From assembly GCA_002494725.1 (NCBI GenBank), contig DACG01000027.1, forward strand, positions 1 to 64,000: DNA of 64,000 nt, in the 5' to 3' direction. The position numbers and the translations under genes are program-made. Shown one piece after another: positions 16,731-25,543 of this stretch (positions within the stretch are counted from its first letter, which is position 1; each line of letters opens with the position of its first letter). The notes under the pieces were generated by a model, which ran no database searches, was not told where the DNA came from, and saw nothing but the letters and a program-made list of their open reading frames with translations. Source of the stretch: Geoglobus sp. UBA235. Its GTDB lineage: Archaea > Halobacteriota > Archaeoglobi > Archaeoglobales > Archaeoglobaceae.

Positions 16731-17429
16731 ATGGCAAAATGGGTAGGATTCGATTTCGGACAGTGTCTCATGGACTCCTCAAACAGAAAGGTCGAATACT
16801 GGATGGCTGCTGTTTTCATTGATGAAGAGAAGGACAGATCGGGGATTATAGAGGAAAAGGTAAATCTTTACAGGGAGCTGATTGAGAAGTACGGAGACTT
16901 CAGGAGATTGCATGAAAGGGGGAGGCATGAGGTCGAGGAGAAAGTGCTTGAAAGCAACCCCTGCCTCATAAAAAAGTACTATGAGGTTGAACAGAAGCTT
17001 TTGAAGCCAGCTGATGGAATATATGAAGCTTTAAGGCATCTGAAGTCAAAGGGATACAGGGTGGATGTTGTTTCAGACATGGGCGCGTTAAACGTTATAG
17101 TGAATTTTCTCAACAATTATAATCTGAGACATTTCTTCTCCAACATCTATTCTCCCAAGGGTGTTATCAGAGACGATGGAAGAATAGATGAATCATTCAA
17201 GGATGTCTCAAAGGAAGATGGAAGTCTGTATTCAAAGCTCAGAGAAGATCTGGAGAGGAGTGGGGTTGAGATCGATAACGCCTACATGATAGGTGACCAT
17301 CCTGTTAAGGACATAGAAATGGCTAAAAAGTATGGATTCAAAACTGTCCATTATGCTGTGAAGGGAAAAGAGAGCGAGCATGCTGACTTCGTAATAAAAA
17401 GCTTTTATGACCTGAAAAACATTCTCTGA
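16731..17429 (+). CDS. HAD-family protein, phenylphosphate carboxylase delta-like
   Basis: 232 residues. HAD motif I is FDFGQC: the nucleophilic Asp is present but the usual second Asp of DxD is Gly. Motif II is VVSDMG and motif IV is MIGDHPVKDIEMAKKYGFKTV. Thauera phenylphosphate carboxylase contains a HAD phosphatase-like delta subunit, and this gene sits between ubiD and a CoA ligase in one operon (26-nt and 15-nt gaps), so it probably serves the same complex. Loss of the general acid may mean slow turnover or a binding role. Confidence 0.72.
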   Translation: MAKWVGFDFGQCLMDSSNRKVEYWMAAVFIDEEKDRSGIIEEKVNLYRELIEKYGDFRRLHERGRHEVEEKVLESNPCLIKKYYEVEQKLLKPADGIYEALRHLKSKGYRVDVVSDMGALNVIVNFLNNYNLRHFFSNIYSPKGVIRDDGRIDESFKDVSKEDGSLYSKLREDLERSGVEIDNAYMIGDHPVKDIEMAKKYGFKTVHYAVKGKESEHADFVIKSFYDLKNIL

Positions 17430-17444
17430 AAAAGGGGAAAGAGT

Positions 17445-19010
17445 ATGCCGGACAGAGGTGAGGAGATTAAAATCGAGATTCCTGAGAGGATGAATCTTGC
17501 TGAAATAATTGTTGATAGAGGTGCTGAAAGATACGGAAAAAAAGATGCATTGGTGTGTGTGGGAAGCAGGGAGATGGGAATACCTGAGGGGAGTGTAAGC
17601 TTTGAAGAGCTTAAAAATCTTACAAACAAAGCTGCAAATGCCTTTCAGAGTGAAGGAATGAGCTTTGATGATCGCGTTTTGCTTGTTCTTCCTGATTCAG
17701 TTGATTTTTATCTGGCCTTTTACGGAGCTATAAAGCTCGGGGCTGTACCAATACCTGTGAACACTTATCTCAGATCAGAAGACTATCAGTACTATCTTGA
17801 GGATTCAAGAGCGAGGTATGCCATAGTTTTCAGCGGTTTTGAGGAGGCTTTGAAGGCATGTGAGAACTCCCCTTTCCTTAAAGGGACTTTTGATGAAAAA
17901 GATCTGAGAAGGATGGTGAATAAGGAAAGCCATGATTTCGAGCCACTGAAGCTCAGTAAAGATGCCATGGCATTCTGGCTTTACAGCTCTGGAACGACTG
18001 GACTGCCAAAGGGGGTTGTGCATCTGCAGCATGATCCTGTTGTCATCTGCGAGAGCATTGCAAAGAGAGTTTACGGGATAAATGAGAAAGATGTCTGCTA
18101 CTCTGTGAGCAAGCTCTTCTTCTCCTACGGGCTTGGAAGCTGTGGATTTGGAAGCCTGTATTGCGGTGCAGCAACAGTGCTTGATCCTGAAAGACCTGAT
18201 GTGAAAAGAGCAATAGAAATTCTTGAAAAGTATCGCCCTACAGTCCTCTTCACAGTTCCATCCTTCTATGCAAGGCTTGCAAATGAAGAACCGCCAGAAC
18301 ACAGCCTGAAACTGGCTGTGAGTGGAGGAGAGCCGCTGCCTGAGAGCGTGTGGCAGGAGTTCAAGGAAAAATACGGGGTTGAGATTGCTGAGCACATAGG
18401 CTCAACAGAAGCCCTCTATGCATTCATAGGCCACTATCCCGGCAGGGTGAAGCCTGGCTATACTGGAGTCGTTTTACCGGGATGGGAAGTGAAGCTCGTC
18501 AATGACAGAGGAGAAGAGATAGCAGGAGATGGTGTAGGAAAGCTTCTGATTAAAGGAGACTCAGTAGCTGCCTTTTACTGGGAAAAGCATGAGAAAACGA
18601 AGAAAACATTCATTGGAGAATGGTATGATACGGGAGACACATTCATGCGAGAGGGAGAGTATTACAGGCACTACGGGAGAGCAGATGATCTGATAAAAAC
18701 AAGAGGACTCTGGGTTTCACCCATAAGAGTCGAGAATGCCATCCTCAAGCATCCTGCAATAGTGGAGTGTGCTGTTGTTCAGGGGTTCAATGAAAACAGG
18801 CTGGAGACTGTTGCATGCTACGCAATACTCAGCGAGGAATATGGAGAGGATGTTGTTGATGATCTGAAAAGATTTTTAAAGGATCAGGGACTCAAAGGAT
18901 TTGAGATACCTGAAAAGTGGGTTTTTGTTGACGATCTGCCAAGAACAGCCACGGGAAAGATTCAGAGGTACAAGCTGAGGATGCTTGAGCTGAAAAGAGT
19001 GATATCATGA
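17445..19010 (+). CDS. Benzoate/4-hydroxybenzoate-type CoA ligase (second paralogue)
   Basis: 521 residues with the same motifs as the ligase at 5409-7058: YSSGTTGLPKGVV, EHIGSTEALYAF, EWYDTGD and TATGKIQRYKLR. It is shorter in the N-terminal half (a missing ~20 residues around 145-165). Its place between the carboxylase genes and ubiX suggests it activates the 4-hydroxybenzoate formed there. The gene contains long tracts identical to its paralogue, including 92 nt at 17943-18034. Confidence 0.88.
   Translation: MPDRGEEIKIEIPERMNLAEIIVDRGAERYGKKDALVCVGSREMGIPEGSVSFEELKNLTNKAANAFQSEGMSFDDRVLLVLPDSVDFYLAFYGAIKLGAVPIPVNTYLRSEDYQYYLEDSRARYAIVFSGFEEALKACENSPFLKGTFDEKDLRRMVNKESHDFEPLKLSKDAMAFWLYSSGTTGLPKGVVHLQHDPVVICESIAKRVYGINEKDVCYSVSKLFFSYGLGSCGFGSLYCGAATVLDPERPDVKRAIEILEKYRPTVLFTVPSFYARLANEEPPEHSLKLAVSGGEPLPESVWQEFKEKYGVEIAEHIGSTEALYAFIGHYPGRVKPGYTGVVLPGWEVKLVNDRGEEIAGDGVGKLLIKGDSVAAFYWEKHEKTKKTFIGEWYDTGDTFMREGEYYRHYGRADDLIKTRGLWVSPIRVENAILKHPAIVECAVVQGFNENRLETVACYAILSEEYGEDVVDDLKRFLKDQGLKGFEIPEKWVFVDDLPRTATGKIQRYKLRMLELKRVIS
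17943..18034 (+). repeat. 92-bp perfect repeat, inverted relative to 6427-6518
   Basis: This segment encoding the ATP-binding loop of the second CoA ligase is identical to the reverse complement of 6427-6518 in the first ligase. A further tract of about 32 nt (in the DVCYSVSKLFF codons) and a nearly identical ~54-nt tract (AFYWEKHEKTKK codons) occur further downstream, while flanking codons differ freely. Confidence 0.85.
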
Positions 19011-19594
19011 GAGTCGTAGTGGCGTTGACAGGAGCATCAGGACAGATATACGGAATAAGGCTCCTTGAATATCTCTCAAGCACAGATGTTGAGACCCATC
19101 TGATAGTGTCTCCGTCTGCGAGAGAGAACATAAGAATAGAGACGGAATTTTCTCCCGATTACGTTGAGAGTCTCGCTGATTTCTGTTACAACTACATGGA
19201 CTTCACAGCCCCGATTGCCAGCGGAAGCTTCAAGCATGATGGAATGGTTGTGATTCCCTGCTCGATAAAGACATCATCGGCCATAGCGAACTCCATGAAC
19301 TTCAACCTTATAGTCAGGGCAGCAGATGTTGCACTGAAAGAAAGAAGAAAGCTCGTTCTGGTTGTGAGAGAGACTCCACTACATTCCGGGCATCTCAGAA
19401 TGCTCTCATCTCTCTCAGAGCTTGGGGCAGTCATTTTTCCACCTGTACCAGCATTTTACACGAAGCCCAACTCCATAGATGACATAGTCAACACCACAGT
19501 TGGAAGGGTTCTTGACATGCTCGGAATAGAGAACGATCTCTACAGGCCATGGACAGGTAAGGAAAGAATATCAGAGAGGGAACTCAATTTGTAG
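19007..19594 (+). CDS. ubiX: UbiX prenylated-FMN synthase
   Basis: 195 residues, usual length. Starts VVVALTGASGQIYGIRLLEYL, has SGSFKHDGMVVIPCS (~70-85) and the RETPLHSGHLRML region (~125). UbiX prenylates FMN to make the cofactor of UbiD. Its ATG overlaps the ligase stop (ATGA), so it is the fourth gene of the ubiD operon. Its last 55 nt overlap the convergent HAD gene. Confidence 0.92.
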   Translation: MRVVVALTGASGQIYGIRLLEYLSSTDVETHLIVSPSARENIRIETEFSPDYVESLADFCYNYMDFTAPIASGSFKHDGMVVIPCSIKTSSAIANSMNFNLIVRAADVALKERRKLVLVVRETPLHSGHLRMLSSLSELGAVIFPPVPAFYTKPNSIDDIVNTTVGRVLDMLGIENDLYRPWTGKERISERELNL

Positions 19595-20145
19595 TCTGCA
19601 TCCATCTCCTCGGTTCTGTGTTCCCCTTCCACAACTGCTATATCTATCCCCGCCATTCTGCATGCGTGAACATCAGTCAAGCTGTCGCCCACAAAGAGCA
19701 TTTCATGCTTTTCAACACCAAGTTTTTCAGCTGCAAGCTTCAAGCCGATGTCTGAGGGTTTCAGCAGATCAACATCCTTTCTTCCAATTACAATTGAGAA
19801 GAAATCAGCTATTCGGTAATCTTTCAGAGCATCTCTCAGCAGATCTCCGTTTACATTTGATACTATGGCTTTCTTTGCATTAATTTTTGATAAAACCTCA
19901 GGTACTTCATCCTTAACCCTCCATTTCCGAAATGCCATAAGATCATATCTGTCATAGATCCTGTCCACATCCTTTTTCAATCTGGGATGCTTTACTGAAA
20001 CGAAATTGTAAAGCTCTGCATAACTTCCCTCTGCATATATCCCGTGTTCTGAAAGAAGGTTTCTAACCTCTCTGACAGCACTCTCCTTATCCCAGGCAAA
20101 ATTCACAAGTGTCCCCTCAAAATCGAAGATGACTGCTCTGTACAT
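19540..20145 (-). CDS. HAD-superfamily phosphatase (phosphoglycolate-phosphatase-like)
   Basis: 201 residues from ATG 20145. Motif I FDFEGTL (one Asp replaced by Glu at the second position), motif II IVSNVNG, motif III Lys in LLKPSDIGLK, motif IV FVGDSLTDVHACRMAGI. Probably a small-metabolite phosphatase; substrate unknown. The start after the GGTGTGGGG stretch is preferred to the longer TTG-started frame. It overlaps the 3' end of ubiX by 55 nt on the opposite strand. Confidence 0.75.
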   Translation of the reverse strand: MYRAVIFDFEGTLVNFAWDKESAVREVRNLLSEHGIYAEGSYAELYNFVSVKHPRLKKDVDRIYDRYDLMAFRKWRVKDEVPEVLSKINAKKAIVSNVNGDLLRDALKDYRIADFFSIVIGRKDVDLLKPSDIGLKLAAEKLGVEKHEMLFVGDSLTDVHACRMAGIDIAVVEGEHRTEEMDADYKLSSLSDILSLPVHGL

Positions 20146-20276
20146 GCCTGACAACCCCACACCATCGTTCAGAGTAAACCTGGGCAATTCACCTTAATAA
20201 GGATATGTAAACGCACGAAGTTTAAAGGCCTCGTGCAAACCCGGCTCTGTTCAAGGGTGGGGTGAATGTAGGATTA

Positions 20277-20351
20277 TAGCGGGGCGTGGATTTGAACCAC
20301 GGATCTGCGGGTTATGAGCCCGCCGGGATTACCTGGCTACCCCACCCCGCT
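20277..20351 (-). tRNA. Initiator tRNA-Met (anticodon CAT)
   Basis: Minus-strand cloverleaf: acceptor AGCGGGG/CCCCGCT, anticodon stem with three consecutive G-C pairs (GGG...CCC) flanking CTCATAA, the mark of initiator tRNAs, and T-arm GGTTCAAATCC. Discriminator A; CCA is not encoded. Confidence 0.93.
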
Positions 20352-20406
20352 TCAAAAGGATTGATTCAGGACTGTATTTAATACTTGTGATCGAATTGAT
20401 GTTTTT

Positions 20407-20799
20407 TCATTGTGCCCTGATGATGTACGCAATCTGAGCTATCAGACCAGCCATTCCCCAGAATGCGGCTGAGCTGATGACATAAACCTGTGGAATTCTC
20501 AGAATCCACGGAATGGTGTAATGAGCTTTCCGGGAACCGGGATCTCCAAATTGATTAATGGAGAAAGAGTAGAGCTCATCACCGATAATCACAGGCAAGG
20601 TGTTGATGTAAATAGCGCTCTCATAGGGCCAGACCCAGACCACCAGAAGTCCCGTTATAAACCCGAATATCAAGAAGCTCAGAAAAACGCCTGTCTTGGA
20701 CGAAATTCCAGCTTTACGAAGAACTTTAAAGAGCCCAAAAATGGCGATCCCGTGTATCGCTAAAATAGCGAGATGAACTGGCATCAATTCAGAAATCAT
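20407..20799 (-). CDS. Small membrane protein of unknown function
   Basis: 130 residues with about three transmembrane segments (residues ~6-26, ~36-60 and ~108-127) and a polar loop between the second and third. No family recognised and no operon partner. Confidence 0.5.
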   Translation of the reverse strand: MISELMPVHLAILAIHGIAIFGLFKVLRKAGISSKTGVFLSFLIFGFITGLLVVWVWPYESAIYINTLPVIIGDELYSFSINQFGDPGSRKAHYTIPWILRIPQVYVISSAAFWGMAGLIAQIAYIIRAQ

Positions 20800-20851
20800 A
20801 GTATGCTGTTCTTTCCGATTAATTTAAAGGTTTTACAGCATAAATATAACG

Positions 20852-21207
20852 CTGAGGGTAGCTGTTCCGACACCGCCACCTCCAGATGATGAAGAAAGAA
20901 AGGGCAAAGTGGTTAGAGTGAATGGAAGTGGGGCAGACGATCTAAAAGAAGATGCGCTCAATTTGGGTGGTGCAGTATCCTTCCTAAGCTTAACAGGAAG
21001 AACAACTACTTCAACACAATCCGAAAACAGTCAGGTGGAATGATGCTCGCCATCAGGAATACAGTTTACGAGGTTGTTGAAGCTCCAAAGTACATCACGA
21101 TGTATGAGAGCTATCAGAACAGGGAGAAGAGGATGAAAAGAGCTGAGCAGAGATACAAGCTGATAGATGTTGTTCTGAATCTTCCCCCTGAAGAGGTGTT
21201 TTTCTGA
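20852..21207 (+). pseudogene. Two overlapping out-of-frame ORF remnants, unrecognised
   Basis: One frame (open from about 20828, TGA at 21041-21043) reads a Pro-rich start, then an acidic ADDLKEDALN segment, but has no ATG/GTG at a sensible place. A second frame (open from about 20917, ATG at 21040 or 21043, TGA at 21205-21207) gives a basic MLAIRNTVYEVVEAPK...EEVFF peptide of ~55 residues. This looks like one or two decayed genes. I do not recognise either. 21208-21247 holds nothing. Confidence 0.35.
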
Positions 21208-21247
21208 GCGTGGAAGCTCTCATCCACGAAGAATGGGGCTTATGCGT

Positions 21248-21501
21248 TCAGAGTGCTGTACGGGCTGGTTTGATCATTATCTTACTCCTTCTTTCAACCT
21301 TGAGAATGTGGATTGTTTTGTTTGCCTTATCGAGGAGATATATCACCCTGAAATCCCCGATTCTGATGGGATAGGTGTTCTCTTACCTTCAATCCTGTTT
21401 TGAGAATTTCCAGAAGTTCAGCAAACTTCCTTAAATGGGCTTTTTGTAAATTTTTCAGTTCCTTGTTTACCTTTCTGTGAACAACAACTCCAAACACCAA
21501 G
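21248..21501 (-). pseudogene. relE-like: RelE/ParE-family toxin, frameshifted
   Basis: From GTG 21498 (or TTG 21501) the frame reads VVVHRKVNKELKNLQKAHL... as in RelE N-termini. Around 21360-21385 the frame must shift by one to continue as YPIRIGDFRVIYLLDK, then IHILKVERRSKI and a stop at 21248-21250. Both halves together make ~85 residues, the normal RelE length. The first half overlaps the 3' end of the antitoxin. The single frameshift should inactivate the toxin. Confidence 0.7.
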
Positions 21502-21687
21502 CTTCCACTTCAGCTCATTCCAATCAATATGCTCTCCCTTCAGTGATTCTTCTTTCAGCTTTCTGATTTCCTGAAGTTCTTCTTCAGAAATTTTTTCCAC
21601 AGGAATTATAAGCTCCTCAAGCTGTTCAAGTTTCTCCCTTATCTTCTTTATCTCGCTGTAGATGTCCTGCAGGAGTGCTTCGTTCAT
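21418..21687 (-). CDS. relB-like: RelB-type antitoxin partner of the broken RelE
   Basis: 89 residues from ATG 21687 (GGTGGA upstream). Mostly helical and charged: EIKKIREKLEQLEELIIPVEK then LKEESLKGEHIDWNELKWKLGV. Related archaeal antitoxins end near that KLGV; here the frame runs on ~24 residues into the toxin coding region, which suggests a lost stop codon. With the toxin dead, this may be a relic or a free-standing antitoxin. Confidence 0.65.
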   Translation of the reverse strand: MNEALLQDIYSEIKKIREKLEQLEELIIPVEKISEEELQEIRKLKEESLKGEHIDWNELKWKLGVWSCCSQKGKQGTEKFTKSPFKEVC

Positions 21688-21795
21688 GATTCCACCTGTA
21701 TTCATTCAGCTTTGAGAAGATAAATAATTTGCCTCGATTCAGATTTAAGTCAAATAATTTTAAGGTTAAAGGCTTATGTTAAACAGGTGCTGGAA

Positions 21796-21996
21796 ATGGG
21801 TGAGATAACAATCAGGGCGAGAATACCCAAGGAGCTTGAAGGCTCTGAAAAAGAAATTGAGGAAATTCTGAGGAAGAAGGTAGAATATACAATAAAACAA
21901 CTTGAAACGCTAAAAAAGACTAAAGGTGTGCTCAAAACAGAAAAATCTTGGCAGGAGCTTGAGGCTGAAATGTATGAGGGTATTTTTGGACAGTAA
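21796..21996 (+). CDS. vapB-like: VapB-like antitoxin of a PIN-toxin pair
   Basis: 66 residues from ATG 21796 (GGTG upstream). A basic N-terminal strand (GEITIRARIPKELEG) is followed by a long charged helix with coiled-coil character. It overlaps the next gene, a PIN-domain toxin, by 23 nt, the usual toxin-antitoxin arrangement. Confidence 0.65.
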   Translation: MGEITIRARIPKELEGSEKEIEEILRKKVEYTIKQLETLKKTKGVLKTEKSWQELEAEMYEGIFGQ

Positions 21997-22426
21997 TATC
22001 TTTATCGAGCATTTTAAAGGAAACAGGAAGGCAGGCAGCCTGCTGGGAAGGGTGATTGGAGAAGAGCTATACATCAACGAAGTTGTATATTCAGAGGTTG
22101 CACACATCTTCATAAGAACGTTCTCCGAGAAACCCTATCCCGATTTGAAGAAAAATAGAGAACTCGTTTCTGCTTCCGGTAAAAAGTTTGTCGAGCTGAT
22201 ATATCCAACCTTGAAGCTTGCGAACTTTCTGGAAATCAACAGAGAGGTTGTGAATATTTCGAACTTTTTCATCCAGAAATACGGGTTGCTTCCAGATGAT
22301 GCTCTAATCCTGGCAACCTGCAAGCACTACGAACTCGATGCGTTAGCAAGTCTCGATACCGATTACGAGGAAGCATGTGGAGGAGAAAACATTACCCTCA
22401 TCTCAGATATTGAAGACCTGAAATAG
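21974..22426 (+). CDS. vapC-like: PIN-domain (VapC-type) ribonuclease toxin
   Basis: 150 residues from ATG 21974. The four acidic PIN positions are visible: FLDSNIFIEHF, INEVVYSEV, LLPDDALILATC and LASLDTDY. All are intact, so this toxin should be active, unlike the RelE remnant next door. The longer frame would start inside the antitoxin and is unlikely. Confidence 0.82.
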   Translation: MRVFLDSNIFIEHFKGNRKAGSLLGRVIGEELYINEVVYSEVAHIFIRTFSEKPYPDLKKNRELVSASGKKFVELIYPTLKLANFLEINREVVNISNFFIQKYGLLPDDALILATCKHYELDALASLDTDYEEACGGENITLISDIEDLK

Positions 22427-22545
22427 ATGATCCGATGAATCGAGGAGATGAATTTTCAAAGTTATGGTTAAAAGTTTTACAAAATGCCACAGAGGGTTCA
22501 TCAGAATCAAAAATTATTATTACACCTCCCTGCCAACTGTTTCTC

Positions 22546-23448
22546 GTGAAAGATAACTTCAGAGGTGCGTTGACAGGCCTTGCGATAGGAGATGCTCTCG
22601 GAATGCCGGTTGAAGGAATGAGTTTTGAGAAGGTTAGAGAGAGATATGGAGAAATAAGAGATTTCATGGCATCTGATGATGGTTTAAAGGCTGGAGAATG
22701 GACTGACGATACCGAACAAGCTCTCATCTTGGCTGAATCGCTGAGCGAAACCCTTTACTTCTCTCCCGATAACTTTGCAGAAAAACTCAGGAGAATAAGC
22801 ATCTCTCACAGATACGGTCCCACATCAACAAGAGCAATAACCAATTTAAAGAGGGGGTACTCATGGAGGGAGAGTGGAATCGAATCTGACACAGATGGCT
22901 CTTCAATGAGGGTTGCCCCCATAGGGCTGCTGTACCATCACAACTACAGCCTTGTGGAGAGCTACGCCGCTCTGGCATCGTCCATAACTCACAGAGGTAA
23001 TGCTGCTATTGCCGGAAGTGTTGCGGTTGCTGTTGGGATTGCATGCATTTTGAATGAAGATGAAATGCTGTTTGAGGAGGTTGTCAAAAGAGTTGAAAAG
23101 TACGACACGCTCACAGCAGAGAAGATAGAGTATGCATTCCAGATAAGAAATGCTTCTCTTTCAAAGGCTGTTAAGGAGATCGGAAACACAATTATGGCAT
23201 TTGATGCGGTTCCAATGGCATTTTACTGCTACTTTTCATCAAAAAACTTTGAACAGGCTGTTGTTAAAGGGGCCAGTGCCGGAGGGGACACAGACACAAT
23301 AGCAGCAATTGCAGGAGCTTTAAAAGGAGCTGAAACTGGATTTGAAAGAATTCCTGAAAGGTTCAAAAAGGTGAGAGATCTTGACAGGATTATCGATGCT
23401 GCCGATTCCCTTTACGGAGCTTTCCTGAGAATTTCCAGGATATCTTAG
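22546..23448 (+). CDS. ADP-ribosylglycohydrolase (DraG family)
   Basis: 300 residues. It would remove ADP-ribose from protein or another substrate using two Mg ions. Motifs: GLAIGDALGMPVEG at the start, WTDDTEQAL (~60), and the C-terminal SAGGDTDTIAAIAGAL with the metal-binding Asp residues. GTG 22546 is chosen because a TATA-like AAAATTATTATTAC lies ~30 nt upstream. Follows the VapBC pair; no clear functional link. It overlaps the convergent thioredoxin reductase by 4 nt. Confidence 0.82.
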   Translation: MKDNFRGALTGLAIGDALGMPVEGMSFEKVRERYGEIRDFMASDDGLKAGEWTDDTEQALILAESLSETLYFSPDNFAEKLRRISISHRYGPTSTRAITNLKRGYSWRESGIESDTDGSSMRVAPIGLLYHHNYSLVESYAALASSITHRGNAAIAGSVAVAVGIACILNEDEMLFEEVVKRVEKYDTLTAEKIEYAFQIRNASLSKAVKEIGNTIMAFDAVPMAFYCYFSSKNFEQAVVKGASAGGDTDTIAAIAGALKGAETGFERIPERFKKVRDLDRIIDAADSLYGAFLRISRIS

Positions 23449-24410
23449 ACTCCCATCATTTTCACATACTCAAAGGCCGAGTTTGCAGCAACCGCCCCAT
23501 CTCCACATGCAGTAACAACCTGCTTCAACGGATTATCACAGCAATCACCTGCTGCAAAAACACCCTCAACATTTGTTCTCTGCTTTCTATCAACCTTTAT
23601 GTATCCTGCTGGATCTCTTTCAACTCCTAAGTCCATGACTATGTCCGTTGCCGGCCTTATACCCACTGCTATGAAAATGCCATCAATTTCAACCTCAAAT
23701 TCCCTGTTTTCCACCCTGTTGAGCAGTACAGCTTTCTTAGCTCTTTCATCCCCCTCCACTCTCAGCACAATGCTGTTCCATATCACAGGTATGTTTCTTT
23801 TGAACAGTTCCTCCTGCAGGGCCTTTTCTGCCCTCAGCTCATCCCTTCTGTGAACAAGCGTAACATCACATCCTATCTCCTTCAGATATATCGCATCTGT
23901 TACCGCGGTGTTACCTCCCCCAACCACAAGAACCTTTTTTCCTCTGAAAAAGTGACCATCACAGGTAGCACAGTAGCTAACACCTTTTCCGACAAATTCT
24001 TTTTCTCCAGGAACTCCAAGTTCTCTGTGTTTTCCACCTGTTGCTATTATTATGGCCCTTGCTCTGTAAACGCCACTTTCAGTAATAATCTCAAATCCTC
24101 CACTGACTTTTCTTAGCTTCTCCACATTCTCAAATCTGTGTTCGGCTCCAAACTTCAGAGCCTGATTTTTCATTTTCTCAAGAAGCTCAAAACCATTTCC
24201 CTCAAATCCCGGAAAATTCTCAATGACCGGAGTTAGTGACAGCTGAGATGCAGGATCTACTGTCTCAAAAAACACAGTTCTGAGACCGTATCTTGCAGAA
24301 TAGATCGCTGCTGTAAGACCCGCCGGGCCTGCACCTATTATCGCCACATCATACTCCCTCCCTTCCCCTTCAGACCTTTCCTGAATGTCCTGTAGAATCA
24401 AAGCCTCCAT
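23445..24410 (-). CDS. trxB: Thioredoxin reductase
   Basis: 321 residues, standard low-molecular-weight TrxR. FAD motif DVAIIGAGPAGLTAAIYSAR (~20-40), redox pair in SYCATCDGHFF (~145), second dinucleotide motif VVGGGNTAVTDAIYL, and GVFAAGDCCDNPLKQVV (~288). It reduces thioredoxin or a similar disulfide protein with NAD(P)H. The ATG at 24410 follows GGTGGT. Confidence 0.92.
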   Translation of the reverse strand: MEALILQDIQERSEGEGREYDVAIIGAGPAGLTAAIYSARYGLRTVFFETVDPASQLSLTPVIENFPGFEGNGFELLEKMKNQALKFGAEHRFENVEKLRKVSGGFEIITESGVYRARAIIIATGGKHRELGVPGEKEFVGKGVSYCATCDGHFFRGKKVLVVGGGNTAVTDAIYLKEIGCDVTLVHRRDELRAEKALQEELFKRNIPVIWNSIVLRVEGDERAKKAVLLNRVENREFEVEIDGIFIAVGIRPATDIVMDLGVERDPAGYIKVDRKQRTNVEGVFAAGDCCDNPLKQVVTACGDGAVAANSAFEYVKMMGV

Positions 24411-24592
24411 TATGCACCACCTGCCTTTTGAAGTTGTTTTTAACCGGCAGAATGCTCCCGATAAATAAACCCTTTTCGAGTTGTGAACCTCTCTGCCCTA
24501 TCGGTTTTTACAGCTTTTGAAAAAATCTTGAAAAATTTTACAGCCCTCAGTTCCCAGAAACAGTTAAATCCTGATTGATCTCAGTGATCACC

Positions 24593-25543
24593 ATGCAGAA
24601 TCATCAGTTCATGAGCAAAAAGGAGCTGATTGAAAAATACGGAAAAATTCCATGGATTTCACCTTACGAAAAGGTAATTGCTATGACCGATGGTGAATAC
24701 ATAGAGCTTCATGAGTTTCATGCAAGAGGAAGATGCATTGGAGGTGCTGCGTGGGAAACCTACCACTACCCCCGAGTCAGCAGTCTTGTGATTTCCGGTA
24801 GAAGAGAAGGGGCAAGGAATGTATTTGTCCTGAAAACGGGGAAGGCTGAACTCGACCTGATTCCGGGAATAGCGGGAGCTGGAATTGAATCTGCTGAGCT
24901 TGAAGATGACCTAATAGAAATAACATACGCTGGTCTTGCCGGAGGAGGGATTGCCGCAACGGTCTGCAGAGGTCTGGCAGATGGAGTTGACGGGATTGAG
25001 ATTTTGAGCCTCGGAGGTGGGTCAGAACTTGGAAAGGCAAGAATAAAACTTAAGAGACACAGCAAGGTCGTGATCGGTGTTGATGACACAGACAGCAGTG
25101 AAGGAGGTGCAACATGGGCACTCGTGAATGAGATAGCATACAGTCTTGAAAAGAGTGGTCTGGCACATTACCTGTCACATTCAATAGTTCAGCTTTACAC
25201 AAAAGCGCCTGAAAAAACAACCAACTGTGTATCAATTTCAGTAGCCTTTGCCACGGAACATCCTGAAAAACTCATTTCAGAGTTTAAAAAGATCCTTGAA
25301 AAAAACACATACAGTGATGAGACTGCAATGGCTGTATTCACAAAGATATCTGTTCCAGAGGGGTTGGCTGAGTATGCAAAGAGCGTTAAGACCAGAATTG
25401 TTGATCTCAGAGAAGCCTACGAAGTCGCTGAGAGGTATAATGTCAGAGTCATTCCCGTCACCGGGGAGAGAGGAATTATAGGAGCACTTGCCAGTATCCC
25501 ATTTGCCAGCGACCCCGACAGGGCGGTGGAGGTCCATGCTTGA
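24593..25543 (+). CDS. Methanogenesis marker protein 11 (TiaS-related)
   Basis: 316 residues. The C-terminal half has VVIGVDDTDSSEGGATWALVNEIA, the VDDTD motif shared with tRNA-Ile2 agmatinylcytidine synthetase (TiaS), and the overall pattern of the methanogen marker 11 family. Biochemical role not established. ATG 24593 lies ~25-30 nt after a TATA-like AGTTAAATC. It overlaps the next gene by 8 nt, so the two are co-translated. Its presence next to coenzyme M genes in an organism that is probably not a methanogen is notable. Confidence 0.72.
   Translation: MQNHQFMSKKELIEKYGKIPWISPYEKVIAMTDGEYIELHEFHARGRCIGGAAWETYHYPRVSSLVISGRREGARNVFVLKTGKAELDLIPGIAGAGIESAELEDDLIEITYAGLAGGGIAATVCRGLADGVDGIEILSLGGGSELGKARIKLKRHSKVVIGVDDTDSSEGGATWALVNEIAYSLEKSGLAHYLSHSIVQLYTKAPEKTTNCVSISVAFATEHPEKLISEFKKILEKNTYSDETAMAVFTKISVPEGLAEYAKSVKTRIVDLREAYEVAERYNVRVIPVTGERGIIGALASIPFASDPDRAVEVHA

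Noticed and set aside
20213..20236. Hairpin GCACGA...TCGTGC near the initiator tRNA as an attenuator or riboswitch
   Set aside because: Short stem with a 12-nt loop and no conserved aptamer features; may be chance.
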